Assembly: GCF_000499845.2 (NCBI RefSeq)
Contig: NC_023749.2
Location: 36,963,843-37,027,842 of the forward strand
Source of the DNA: Phaseolus vulgaris
Taxonomy: Eukaryota > Streptophyta > Magnoliopsida > Fabales > Fabaceae
Direction: 5' to 3'
Length of the DNA: 64,000 nucleotides
In this document: piece by piece, positions 53,598 through 64,000 of the stretch
Layout: the number at the start of each line of letters is the position of its first letter
Position numbering within the stretch: the first letter of the stretch is position 1
The notes under the pieces: model-generated
The model's database searches: none
Told to the model about the DNA's origin: nothing
What the model saw: only the letters and a program-made list of their open reading frames with translations
Made by a program: the position numbers and the translations under genes

Positions 53598-56500
53598 CTA
53601 CACATACTCCAGGTAAGCCGCCATTTGTGGATCTTTGGCCTGGAACTCGCCTGTTACTTGCCCCGTGACTAGCAGCGAGTCACTCTTTGCTATCAGGACC
53701 CTAGCTCCCATCTCTTTGGCCAGCAAGATTCCAGCGATCAGCGCCTCATACTCTGCTTGATTGTTGCTGGCCTTGAAGGCAAACCTCAAAGATTGTTCGA
53801 TCAGCACGCCGTTGGGTCCCTCCAAGATGACTCCAGCATCGCTACCCTGCTGGTTCGACGATCCATCCACTGAAAGCACCCAACGAAAGTCGTCCCCTTT
53901 AACTCGTGTCGCCTCAGATGAGAGCTCGACCACGAAATCTGCGAAGATCTGTCCCTTAATCGGACCTCGGGGCTCATACTTAATATCAAACTCCGACAGC
54001 TCCACTGCCCACTTCACCATCCTCCCAGCAACATCAGGCTTCTTCAAGACCTTCTGGATGGGCAAGTCGGTCATCACCAGTATCGTGAAGCTATGGAAAT
54101 AGTGGCGTAACCTCCTCGCCGAAAAGACTACTGCCAGTGCAGCCTTCTCTAGGGCCTGATATCTTGTTTCGGGGCCCTGCAGTACCTTACTCACAAAATA
54201 AATAGGCTTTTGAGCCTGATCTTGGTCCTGGGCGAGCACCGCACTCACCGCCCTCTCAGTTACAGCAAAATACAACCTGAGGGGGGTTCCCACCAGCGGT
54301 TTGCATAAGACCGGCGGGCTCGCCAGATACTCCTTCAGCTTGACGAAGGCTTCCTCACACTCCTTCGTCCAGGCAAACTTGTTATTCCGCCTTAAACACT
54401 GGAAATATGGATGGCCCTTCTCTCCGCTTGCTGACACGAAGCGAGACAGGGCGGCCATCCGACCTGTAAGCTGTTGTACTTCCTTCACGGTGGCGGGGCT
54501 CCTCATCGCCAAGATGGAGGCACACTTGTCAGGGTTGGCTTCTATTCCTCTCTCAGTTAAGAGGAAACCCAAGAACTTTCCAGCCTCCACGCCAAAGATG
54601 CACTTTTCAGGATTCAGCTTCAACCTAAACTTGGCGATCGTAGTGAACAACTCCTCCAAGTCTGCAACGTGCTTGCTTTTCTCTGGCGAGGTCACGACCA
54701 TGTCATCTACGTACGCTTGCACATTCCTTCCCAGCATTGGTGCAAGTACTCGATCCATCAACCTCTGGTACGTGGCCCCCGCGTTCTTCAGCCCAAACGG
54801 AATCACCTTGTAGCAATAGCACGATCTCTCGGTCATGAAAGCAGTCTTCTCTTCATCCATGGGATGCATCTTGATCTGGTTATACCCCGAGAAGGCATCC
54901 AGGAAACTCAACAACTTACACCCTGCAGCACTATCCACCAGGGCATCTATGCTTGGTAAAGAATATGAGTCCTTTGGGCAAGCCTTATTCAGATCGGTGA
55001 AATCGACGCACATGCGCCATTTCCCGTTGCTCTTCTTCACCAGCACGACATTGGCCAGCCAATCAGGGTACTGCACCTCCCGGATATGGCCTGCAGCGAG
55101 GAGTTTCTGTGTTTCGTCTCTGATCGCCTGCCTCCTCTCCTCATTGAACTTCCTTCTCCTCTGTCGTACTGGTCTCACCTGACTGTCCATCGCCAAATGA
55201 TGGCACAAGAAGTTGGGATCGATCCCGGGCATGTCCGAAGCGGACCATGCAAACGCATCCAGATGCCGCTCTATCACCTTGGCGATCTGGTCCTGGAGCT
55301 CAACTTCCAGTGATCTTCCCAGCTTGAAGATTTTTCCCCCGATCTCCCTCTCGAGCCACTGCTCGACGGGTTTTGGTCTGGTTTCTCTGGCGATCACCGC
55401 CCTGGCGATTCCCAACTCCCTCGCTTCCTCAGGGCGATTCCTCGCCTCTTCTTCCTCCAGACCGGCGTTCCCCTCCCCCAGCTCAGCATCCACCATCACC
55501 ACGTCTCTTCCGGCGGTCTCTTCTATTACTGTCGATCTGGGCTTCACACCAGGAGGCGGGGTGGTTGTTACGTAACTTACCGACCTCTTGTTTTTCAGGC
55601 TATTCTCATAGCACTTCTTCGCTTCCTTCTGGTCGGATTTGATGGTGATCACCACCCCCTCCATAGACGGCAACTTCACCTTCATGTGCCGGGTCGACGG
55701 TATAGCGCCTATTCTGTTGAGCGTGGGCCTTCCCAACAGAATGTTGTATGCTGAAGGAGCGTTCACGACAAGGTACTTGATTTTTTCTGTTCTCGAACCC
55801 GCCTCATCTGTAAACGTAGTCCTCAACTCAATGTACCCCCTGACCTCTACCTGGTCGCCAGCGAAACCATACAAACACCCTCCATAGGGCCTCAGCTGGT
55901 CAAGGGGTAGCTCCAGCTGCGTGAAAGTCGGCCAGAACATCACATCTGCCGAGCTTCCTTGGTCCACCAGAACCCTGTGGACCTTTCTTCCTGCCGTGAT
56001 CAACGAGATGACTATGGGATCGTTGTCATGAGGCACAACGTCCCGAAGATCTTGCTTGGTGAACGTAATGTCCACATCCGGCGAGTGGTCTTCAAACATA
56101 TCCACCGTCATCACGGACCTCGCATACCTCTTCCTCTGTGATGCGGTGCATCCACCACCCGAGAAACCTCCTGCAATGGTGTGGATTTCCCCGTGTGTGG
56201 GCATCTCGTGCTGCTGAGCCTCACCGCCTACTGGTTGGGAGCTCGACGCGCCCCCCGTCCTTCTGTCCAGCAAATAGTCGTTTAGGAACCCGCTCTTGAC
56301 CAGATCGTCGAGCTGGTATCCTAAAGCCAAGCACGAATCCACGGTGTGGCCAAAGCCCTGGTGAAACTCGCACCAGGCGTCTGGCTTTGGTCCCAGCACC
56401 TTGTCGCCCACCTTCTCGGGCGCTTTCAAACTAGCTGATATATTGGGAATGGCGATCAGGTCCGCCAATCCCATGACAAACTTGTGCTTTGGCGGGCGAT

Positions 56501-57494
56501 TGTACTCCCGGCGTGCTGGTTGCGGGCGCCCTTGGCCCCTGCCCTTGTTCTTCCTTGGATCATAAGGATGGCGAGTCCTCTGATCCCTCCTGGCCGCCGC
56601 TGTCTCCAGCACCCTCTGTGGCTGGATCCTGGTCTGGGCGCGTGGCCTGGCGGGAGCCACGCTCCCCCTCTTCTCGGCGACTTCACTTTCATCGGCGATG
56701 TGGGCCACCGCAAGTCGCCTGACCTCAGCAAACGTGGCAGGGTGAGCCCTGATCAATGCCTCGCAGAATGGTCCTGGCAGCACGCCCTTCTTAAATGCGT
56801 AGACCAGCATTTCTTCATCCTTGGCCGGCGATTGGACCATCTGCGCCCCAAAACGATTCAGGTAGTCCCTGAGGGACTCTCCCTGATACTGCCTTATGTC
56901 GAACAAATCATAAGACACCCTGGGCGGTGCCTTGTTCACGATGTACTGCTCGACGAAGATCTTTGAAAACTGTTGGAAGTTGGTTATGTGACCTGTAGGC
57001 AGGCTCACAAACCATTCCAGCGCTGTTCCCTGGAGTGTGCTCACAAACATCTTGCAGTACACGGCGTCTGATCCTCCCGACAGCATCATCTGCGTATGGA
57101 ACGTGGTGAGATGAGCCTCAGGATCCTCCACGCCGGTAAAAACAGCCTTCACGGGTACCACACTCGCAGGGATAGGCGTGTCAGTAATCGCCTGAGCGAA
57201 AGGCATAGGGAAAACACGAGGCGGCGTTGACGGCGCAACCTCTTCAGCGACTGGACGCCCTCGCTGCTCCTGAAGAGCTTGACGCAGTTCTTCAGTTACT
57301 TTGCTAAGCTCATCATTCCTGGCCCGAGAGGCGACCAGGTCCTCATGCATTCTCGCCTGCTCTATACGCGAGGCTTCCACATTCGCCTGCAACGAACGCA
57401 TGATTTCCACCATCTGCGCCATAATCATGGCGCTGGCGCCTTCAGCAGCAACGGGCGCAACTGGACTTGAACGGTTGCTTCTCATTTTTCTCAT
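53598..57494 (-). pseudogene. Gypsy gag-protease-RT-RNase H polyprotein (Tat lineage), 3' part interrupted
   Basis: The minus-strand open frame extends to 57521; a likely start is MRKMRSNRSS at 57494 or the next Met at 57485. Domains in order, numbered from 57521: coiled-coil N-terminus (about 40-90); gag (about 110-270, ALEWFVSLPTGHITNFQQFS); protease VLVDQGSSADVMF (about 520, with DQG in place of DTG, which is usual in this lineage); RT with WRMCVDFTDLNKACPKDSYS (about 834) and QAYVDDMVVTS (about 936); RNase H with ETRYQALEKAALAVVFSARR (about 1120); and a second RNase H with LSVDGSSNQQGSDAGVILEG and NNQAEYEALIAG (about 1217-1270). A TAG directly after LEYV ends the frame; beyond it sequence related to the second RNase H continues with a TGA after EQNA and a TAG after QIS. 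Confidence 0.9.
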
Positions 57495-57886
57495 GAAAAC
57501 TTGGCAAATCACAGAGTGCAACGAACAACACCTTCTTCAGCGACGATCGATTCAGCGATCAATCGGTTAGAACTTCGTGAAACTGCAAAAGAAACCTCAA
57601 GAACGCAGAAAACCTCCACAGAAACCTGCGACTCCACCAAAAACCAGCACTTCTTCCACAGAAAAACCAAATGAGCCAAAGAACTCAGATCTCACCGAAC
57701 AAAACTCGCGAAAACAGCAGAAAACTTCACTTCACCGAACAAAAACCCAAACGAACGGTGGAAAACGCGAAATTACCGAACAAAACCTAGATGAGCAGCG
57801 AACAATGGTTGCACCAGCGCACAACCACACAGAAAACTGCAAAACCTCCAAGAACTCACGTTGTGGATGGGAACAGGTTTTACACG

Positions 57887-57904
57887 GCCCCACGGTGGGC
57901 GCCT
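57887..57904 (-). other. Primer binding site of the gypsy element
   Basis: The minus strand reads GGCGCCCACCGTGGGGCC next to the LTR end (TGATCA edge at 57907), the usual primer site of Tat elements. Confidence 0.8.
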
Positions 57905-57906
57905 GA

Positions 57907-58724
57907 TGATCCTGCCTGTTGACCAAAACGCTGGAGCTTTGCCTCGTCAAACTTGGATCGACGTGTGCGCCGCGTCAATCTCCGTCCTTCGCCGCGATCC
58001 ACCTCAAGAACCTGCAAAAGAACAGAGTGGCGCCGCTGCGGCCGATCGCACTCCAACGCCCAAGTCAGTGACTGAACCACCAATTACTAAGAGTAACACT
58101 CAAGAACTCTCAAGGAACCGTGAACCAGTTCTCTCTCAGTATTCTCTAGAACTCGCAAGCGTAAAGAAGACAATCTGAACGTGCGTACCTCAGAAGTTCG
58201 TTGGGAAACCCTTATATACCTGGACACTTTCTCTCTCCTGGCAGTTACACATCTGGACACGTGGCTCGCATCCAGCTGTACACGTGCCATCATCTGGAGC
58301 CTCCTTGACTTGGGCGCTACTTCTGACTCTCCTTTGGCTAAGTTACTTGTGCATGATACTACTCAGTGCATAGCTGTCCTGGAGTGCGATCTCTACTGGA
58401 TTGGCGAGCTAGGGTGCCTTCGTACACACCTTCCCTGTGGTCTCGCCGGCCGCCTTCATAATCTGCACCACCTTCATCTTCGGCGATGTGCTTGCTTCGG
58501 AGATCTCTAATCACTTGGTCGCCTGGGTTTACATCTGGCGACTTCATCTTCAACCTGGTGACCGCCGGTTCTGGTGCTGCTGGAGATCGGAGCACGCCAA
58601 CTTAATAACTGGCGACTACACGAGCCTCCCGACCTCCTTCCCTTCTGCCAACCTGGCGTCTCATCAACACGCCTATACAATAGCTTGATGCCACGTCATC
58701 ACTTCCGACTACCAGGGCGGTACA
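57907..58724 (-). repeat. 5' LTR of the gypsy element, complete
   Basis: 818 bp, from TGTACC to GGATCA on the minus strand. A TATATAAGG box (minus strand, 58211-58219) is the likely promoter for the genomic RNA. Confidence 0.9.
58211..58219 (-). promoter_or_regulatory. TATA box in the gypsy 5' LTR
   Basis: The minus strand reads GGTATATAAGGG in a GC-richer context, with the LTR end about 305 bp downstream. The same box occurs at about 47482-47490 in the 3' LTR. Confidence 0.6.
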
Positions 58725-58729
58725 GCAAC

Positions 58730-59361
58730 ACAACACCAGAATACAGTAGATTGAGAAGAGATTACACTTGTTTACAGAACAATCTGAAATCAATACAATT
58801 GCAATCCTATTCCACTCTCTTAGAAAACCCAAAGCTTGATGTGAATGTTCAAATCTTGAAATCAAAATATTCACAACTGAAAAACTGAAATCTGTTTCTC
58901 TTGTTTGTTTGAAAACATAAACAAACCATTTATACTTTCAAACATTGGTCAAAGCAATTAATGAAGGAGCATATTCAGTTGGAAATCATTTAAAGCACAT
59001 TCAACCACCAAAACAGAATTCTGTTAGGATTTTCAAAGAAAGAATCGGTTGAAACCACGAAACAACCGATTGTTTGGTTTGGCAGTTAAGTCAACCAAAC
59101 TTAAATAGTTTTCAACCTTTTCAAAAACTCCTAAGAGTAAAACAATCAATTGATTCGAGAAAACAACAGGTTGTTTTTCCCTTAGTTGTAAAAACACTTT
59201 ATTTCAAAAAGGATTTAAAACACATTAACTTTAGATTCAACAAAGGAGTGGATTACAAATTAAACAATCGAGATCCCACCCAAACACAGCAGCAACACCA
59301 GCATTTCGTCAAACACAAAGGATTTGGATTCTTCAAAGCACTTGATCACTCTTGATCAACA
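58730..59361 (-). repeat. 3' LTR of element B, inner part
   Basis: It continues 46715-47177 after removal of the gypsy element and ends TTGATCAACA at 59361. Motif pairs are at 59040 and 59140. Confidence 0.88.
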
Positions 59362-59381
59362 ATCTCGCCCTATTTGATGAA
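59362..59381 (-). other. Polypurine tract of element B
   Basis: The minus strand reads CAAATAGGGCGAGAT next to the 3' LTR, with one C breaking the purine run seen in element A. Confidence 0.7.
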
Positions 59382-59784
59382 GACAAATCCCTGGTTGCTT
59401 GTGTTGGTCTTTGTTTGAATCTGAAGCAACACCTGCAAAACAAAACTTATGCAAACCAAAGCATCTTTAACAGCAGGTTAGATTGGCACATTAACTAGTT
59501 TTCTGCATAAACCTTAGAGCAGAAAAAACAGCCAAAAAACAAGTTAAAAAACATCAGCAGTAGCAACAGAATTTAACCAACATTCAAACATATCAGAGTT
59601 TGGCAACACAAAACCAAATATTTTCCCCCTATTTATCTTCGCAAATAGACTTTAGGAAGAGATAAAACAAAGATGTAATAGAAAAGTTTAGAATAAGGAA
59701 ATACAAAGACAAAAAACAACAAAGCCTTGACAGTCAAGCTTAACAATCGGTTGTTTCGACAGATCAACCGGTTGTTTTTCTTCA

Positions 59785-60960
59785 GTCTTCCTTTCCATAC
59801 TACAGCTCGAAAATTTGATTCTGAACAGCTCCAATCTGTTCATCAAGCGCTTGAAATCTTGTATCCATGCTTTGAAATCTATTATCAAAGTTCTGAAAGT
59901 TTGAAACACAAAGATCATGAAGATTCCTTTAATTTTCCGCAAAGTCATCTAGCTTATTCACCATGTAGCTCTCAAAGGAAGTCATTGAAGGAGTCCCATC
60001 TCCTTGATGTCCAACACTTGTTCCAGCACCAAAACCAGTTGCAGGTTGATCTGCATCTGGAAACTCCTTATCAGCATCCTCTTGATCTTCTTCACCATGT
60101 TCAGCATGAAGGCCACTTGAGGAACCACCTTGTCCATCATCCTTACTCACCCATTTTTCATTGATCTTGGTAAAACCCATCTTGCTTAATGATCCATTGT
60201 TCACTTCAAATGTTGACTTCACCAACTCAGATGTTTCACCCTCAAGATTCACTTCAAAATAGTGTAAGAATTTAGAAATCAAGATGGCATAAGGGTAATC
60301 GTAATCACTTAACCTCAAAGATATGAATCCAATTAATCTTGACTTTGTTCATTATGTAGTAGATGTAGATAAGATCTTCCTCAGTTAGAACAAAATGGTT
60401 GCTTCCTCTTGGTGTTAGAATCCAAGTGACAAAGAGAGCCAACAACCTTTCATATAATTTCAGCCCTCCAACCGAACATGTTCTTACTTGTGCATGTGGA
60501 TTCTTCAAACAGCTTTTGTAATATTGAATCTTGTTGAAGTCTTCCACCACACCAATGTTCCCTTTGTTGATTCTCAACCCAACATACTTTAGGCCAGGCA
60601 CAGAAGCCCATACCTCATGAGTGATCTCCATATCCACACCCTTGACATGAGAAACAAGATTGTTACCTTCAAATTTCAAGTTGGTGTAGAAAATTCGAAT
60701 AAGATCCGGATAGATGTTTCCTTTCATCTCCAAGAACCTCTTCAACAACTGTTCTTTGAGAAGCCTCCTCACATTGTCCAGCTTTTTGCTTTTCCACCAG
60801 TCAAAAGAGACAACTTTTGGGTTGTTTATTACTTTTCTACTTGTTTCAGAGCGATATCTCTCGATCAATTCATTGTCACCTGAAAACCAGCCCTCAAGAT
60901 GTCCTCCTGATCTCACAGCCCTTGTTTTAATTCTTTTTTATGTAGGAAGAGTGGAATCCA
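59785..60960 (-). pseudogene. Third ORF of element B (plant transposon-protein type), frameshifted
   Basis: 60305-60916 reads GGHLEGWFSGDNELIERYRS, MKGNIYPDLIRIFYTNLKFE, VKGVDMEITHEVWASVPGLK and SVGGLKLYERLLALFVTWIL, and is open over the region broken in element A. It then shifts near 60310 to 59929-60318 (MRLSDYDYPYAILISKFLHY, an Asp/Glu-rich stretch, then YMVNKLDDFAEN). Coiled-coil repeats follow to about 59785 in another frame. A stop replaces a codon near 60938, just before the expected start near 60960. Comparing A and B shows one ancestral ORF of roughly 390 residues. Its function is unknown. Confidence 0.7.
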
Positions 60961-60974
60961 TGAAAACAGAATGA

Positions 60975-61745
60975 GAAAAAGACACACACACAAGGAGAGA
61001 AAGAGATGTAGCAAGAGATGAGCCAATGGGTTGTTTTTGTGAAGGAAAACAGTTGCAGAGGGTTTTATAGCAAAACAGAATCCCTCTTTGAACCTTTGGT
61101 TGAAGTGGGTTTTAGTCTTCAAGGAAGAATTCTGGTCCAGCTTTTGCACAGAAAAAAAATGTTAGCATACAGCAGAAAAACACATGGTCAGCACATGTGA
61201 CTTTGATTAGACATAAAGGCACTTGAATTTCAAAGATATGGAATATATTCCTTTATGACAAGATGTAACTTCCTTCAAAACCAAATAAGGCTTTCATGAT
61301 TGCTTTATTTACTTAAAGACTCTTTAAGATATGAATCTGCAAAAGATAGAATGCATAAAGAAATTAAATTTGTTTATGCAGTGCTGTCAGAGAAGAAACA
61401 ATCGGTTGTTTTTCTATAGCAACAACAGTGTTTTTATTTTAAACAAAAACTGAGAAGAGTTTAAAACAAATGCAATTTCTCTTATGTAAATGAAGAATTT
61501 AATATGAATTTATAATTGAAAAGCAGAGATAGGGAAGGTTTTATCCTTTTGTTATGAAGTTCTTTCAATGAATCATTGTTTGTGATCAAGAATGCTTCTT
61601 TTGGCTTTCAAAAAATTTTGGACTGGTTCATTCAGTTCAAGTCTCACTTGTTTTCTTCCAAGGGCTTGATCAGATAACTCAGGACTTCATGTTTCTCTTA
61701 GTATCCCTGCATCATAATGAATTCAAGCAACAAGATTTGGTCCCC
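60975..61745 (-). other. Non-coding zone where pol is missing in element B
   Basis: It parallels 24202-25060 in element A. A single AACAATCGGTTGTTT at about 61396-61410 stands where element A has a pair; one unit of 21 bp has been lost or gained. Confidence 0.65.
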
Positions 61746-63494
61746 TTACAAATGTGGGTCCTTTTTATTCATTTTAGCAATTGAAACCTTACAACCTTTG
61801 GGAATCCATTTCAAGATACCTTTAGGAACATAATATTTCCTAATTTTACTGAATCTAACAGAGTGGCCTCTCTTCATGCAATAAAAACATGTAACAACCG
61901 GTTGTTTCGATCTTTCAATCGGTTGTTTTTCTGGCACTTTTGGAAAAGGCTTTGAAATCCCTTTTTTCTTGTTTTGAGGATAAAACCCCAAACCAGATTT
62001 TCCAAAAACACATTTTTGGGATGCCAAGACAATTTCAAAGTTGGATTTACCCTTTAAAAGTTTATCCATAGTTCTTACAAGATAGTGGGTCTTACTCTCA
62101 AGAGTTTTACGGTTTTTACAAAACTTAGAGTCACTCAAGTGAAAAGAATTTTTGCAATGCATTTCAAGTTTTGAAAATCAATTTTTGACTTTTGCAGTTC
62201 TTCTTCAAGAGTCTTGACTCTGTTTTCAAGCCAGTTATTCATTCCCTTCAATCAGTTGTTTGAGAGAGCCAATCAGTTAGCTTTTTCATGAGTTTCTTTA
62301 AAAGCTTGAAGTAATTGGCTATAATTTTCAGCACTTAAGGAAGCACAATACACTGCTTGAGCTGCTTGAATCATCATCTCCTTCTGCCATTAAACAAAGA
62401 TTGGCCTTTTCATCTTCACTTGATGAGGAGCTTGATGAAGAGAATTCATTTTCATCCCAAGCAATATATGCTCCTTTTGATTTCCCTCTCTTTTCCTTAT
62501 TGCTTGACTTCTTTTTATTGCCTTCTTTATTTGGGCAATCAACTTTTATATACCCTTGTTCACCACAACCAAAGCAGGTATAATTGTTAGAATTGAAATG
62601 ACTAGTTTTCTTGTTTCCATACCTTTCTTTGTTGGATTCTTTGTTGCGATTTCTCTTCAAGAATTTGCTGAATTTTTTGGACAACAAGCTTAGGTTTTCT
62701 TCCTCACTTTCATCACTTGAATCTTGCTTCTTCTTGTAATTGGCAGCTTTCAAGGCAATGTTCCTTACATGCTTATCCTCACTTTCTTGAACATTGATTC
62801 TATTAATCTCCAACTCATGTTCTCTAAGCTTACCAAACAAGGAAGCCGTAGTCAATGATGTCAAGTCCTTTGATTCAGAGATTTCTGTGACCTTAGGTTG
62901 CCAAGATCTATTAAGACACTTGAGAATCGTGATGTTTAGCTCCTCTTTATCAAAGGTTTTTCCAAGACTCATTAGATGGTTGATGGTGTGAGTGAATCTC
63001 TTTTGTACTTCAAAAATTGATTCTCCCTTGAGCATTCTAAACATCTCATACTCTTGAATTAGAGTGTGTTTCGTAGCTCTCTTCACATCATTTGTTCCTT
63101 CATGGGTGATTTCTAGAGTATTCCACATTTCCTTAGCCGATGCACATTGTAAGATCCTGAAAAATTCATTCGAATTCAAAAGAGAGATTATGATATTCTT
63201 GGCAATGCAATCAAATTTGGCCTTTTTATTTTCAGCATCAGTCCATTGGGACCAAGGTTTTTCAATAGAAGATCCATCCTTTTAAAATTTAGGAATAAAA
63301 TGGTCATTTTCAATTGCATCCCAAATTCCATTATCAAGAGATTCAACAAAGATTTTCATTTTAACTTTCCAAAACTGATAATTCAAACCACAGAACAAAG
63401 GTGGCCTGTTAATTGAGGCACCCTCCCCAAAAGGTGGTTTTTCAGCCATAGAAAAAAAATTTAGGATCAAACTTGAATATTTTTCAAGTACCAA
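61746..63494 (-). pseudogene. Element B gag (UBN2 type) with zinc knuckles, frameshifted
   Basis: The N-terminal part (63282-63494) includes MAEKPPFGEGASINRPPLFC and FWKVKMKIFVESLDNGIWDA. The next (62328-63179) reads KHTLIQEYEMFRMLKGESIF and carries a CCHC knuckle CFGCGEQGYIKVDC, where the usual His is Tyr. The last (61746-62162) has EKQPIERSKQPVVTCFYCMK and RGHSVRF, a second Cys/His motif. A stop near 63281 and shifts near 62330 and 62165 break it. The two KQP words are the coding reading of the motif pair at 61895-61930. Confidence 0.85.
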
Positions 63495-63509
63495 GCTCTT
63501 GATGCCAAT

Positions 63510-64000
63510 TGTTAGAATATATGGCCATAAACGAGAGGGAGGTGAATTGTTTAAGAGAGGTTTTTGAAATCTTTTTCAAATTTAACAAAATTCTTTGTAT
63601 GAATCCATAACAGAAATCAGATTAGCCAAGAACACAAGCAATAAAACAACAAAGCAATAGAAAAACAATCGGCTATTTCTGCGAAACAATCGGTTGTTTA
63701 TACCAGTAAAACTTAAAACAAAATTTAAATGAGTTTGAGTGTAAGAGAGAGATACACCAACAGTTTATACTGGTTCACTCTTAAGCCAAGAGCTACATCC
63801 AGTCCCCAGAAAACCATTGGGTAATCACTAAGTAATCAAACCAGATTACAACACACAAACCACCAAAGTAGTGACCTTAAACCCTTCAAGAAACACACTC
63901 CCTTTGGCAAAACACACACCAAGAGTATTGATCTTGACCACCTCAAGAGCACACAACACTCCTTGGCAACACAACACCAGAAATACAGTAGATTGAGAAG
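63510..64000 (-). repeat. 5' LTR of element B, cut by the window edge
   Basis: It starts TGTTAGAATATATGG and matches 46715-47177 and then 58730 onward, without the gypsy insertion. The minus-strand primer site TGGCATCAAGAGC lies just inside at about 63495-63507. Its undisturbed GGCAACACAACACC gives the empty target of the gypsy element. Confidence 0.88.

Larger units (their letters stand above)
47178..58724 (-). mobile_element. Tat-lineage Ty3/gypsy retrotransposon with antisense gene (11,547 bp)
   Basis: The TSD is GCAAC at 47173-47177 and 58725-58729. The empty site can be read in the other LTR of element B at about 63965-63980 (GGCAACACAACACC). On the minus strand the order is 5' LTR (57907-58724), primer site, gag-protease-RT-RNase H with a second RNase H (57521-53598), integrase (53188-52142), tandem repeats (51840-51350), the antisense gene on plus (48104-50718), and 3' LTR (47832-47178). 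A second, archaeal-like RNase H and an antisense ORF before the 3' LTR are known hallmarks of Tat-lineage elements. The LTR parts differ at about five of 655 positions by hand count, so the insertion is recent. Confidence 0.9.
46715..64000 (-). mobile_element. Element B: second pol-less Sirevirus-like element, split by a gypsy insertion, runs off the window
   Basis: It is related to element A. The 3' LTR (minus strand) is 46715-47177 joined to 58730-59361, the interior is 59362-63509, and the 5' LTR starts at 63510 and is cut by the window end. Gag (63494 to about 61746) and the third ORF (about 60960 to 59929) are present; protease, integrase, RT and RNase H are missing exactly as in element A. 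A Tat-type gypsy element (47178-58724) sits in the 3' LTR. The left flanking bases are ATAAG; the right flank is outside the window. Confidence 0.85.

Noticed and set aside
52601..57570. Many long plus-strand open frames opposite gypsy gag-pol
   Set aside because: They are shadows of the GC-richer minus-strand coding frame, with no domain and no start context. Only 48104-50718 is a real antisense gene, as it lies outside gag-pol and has a known domain.

Overview
This is plant nuclear DNA, most likely a repeat-rich (pericentromere-like) stretch of a papilionoid legume chromosome. The reasons are plant-type LTR retrotransposons with initiator tRNA-Met primer sites, plant CACTA (En/Spm) transposons, plant-type LINE remnants, spliced terpene synthase exons, and captured exons of ascorbate oxidase and a soybean-type lipoxygenase. 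The species assignment is inference. I see no complete, active host gene. Almost everything is a transposable element, often one inside another.

Layout. 1-3403: a dead Ty1/copia integrase fragment, AT-rich DNA and a LINE reverse transcriptase remnant. 3404-9305: a decayed minus-strand CACTA element (TNP2 transposase, DUF4216, a TnpA-like protein and a Ulp1-type protease domain). 9306-13625: a scrambled copia element whose 3' LTR is split by a 1,047-bp solo LTR; it abuts terpene synthase (TPS) exon 2 directly. 14033-16741: a minus-strand, gag-only copia element with a TSD, followed by TPS exon 5 at 17207. 18053-21493: a minus-strand LINE with RNase H, split by an LTR element at 19408-21331. 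21499-27831: element A, a complete minus-strand non-autonomous copia (Sirevirus-like) element with gag and a third ORF but no pol, TSD TCTCC. 29999-34860: a second broken TPS gene (exons 2, 6 and 7), with CACTA ends and a U2 snRNA pseudogene lying between its exons. 35582-45745: a 10.2-kb CACTA-type element with 3-bp TSD TAT that carries pieces of ascorbate oxidase and lipoxygenase genes plus a young intact copia element (one 1,414-residue polyprotein). 46715-64000: element B, a relative of A running off the window, whose 3' LTR is split by an 11.5-kb Tat-lineage gypsy element (47178-58724, TSD GCAAC) with gag-pol on minus and an intron-containing antisense gene on plus.

How the parts relate. 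The intact copia at 37417-41658 is the only element that looks self-sufficient. Elements A and B and the gag-only copia lack reverse transcriptase and integrase and would need partners. The two TPS loci are remnants of a tandem sesquiterpene-synthase-like family, and neither retains the exon that should carry the DDxxD motif.

The most notable observations are: a near-palindromic motif, AACAATCGGTTGTTT, that occurs as pairs with a constant 21-bp period throughout elements A and B, in coding and non-coding parts alike; the gene-carrying CACTA element, whose empty site can be reconstructed; a shared pol deletion in A and B; and the spliced antisense gene of the gypsy element, whose stop codons look like C-to-T decay. 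I did not find a convincing entirely new biological system.
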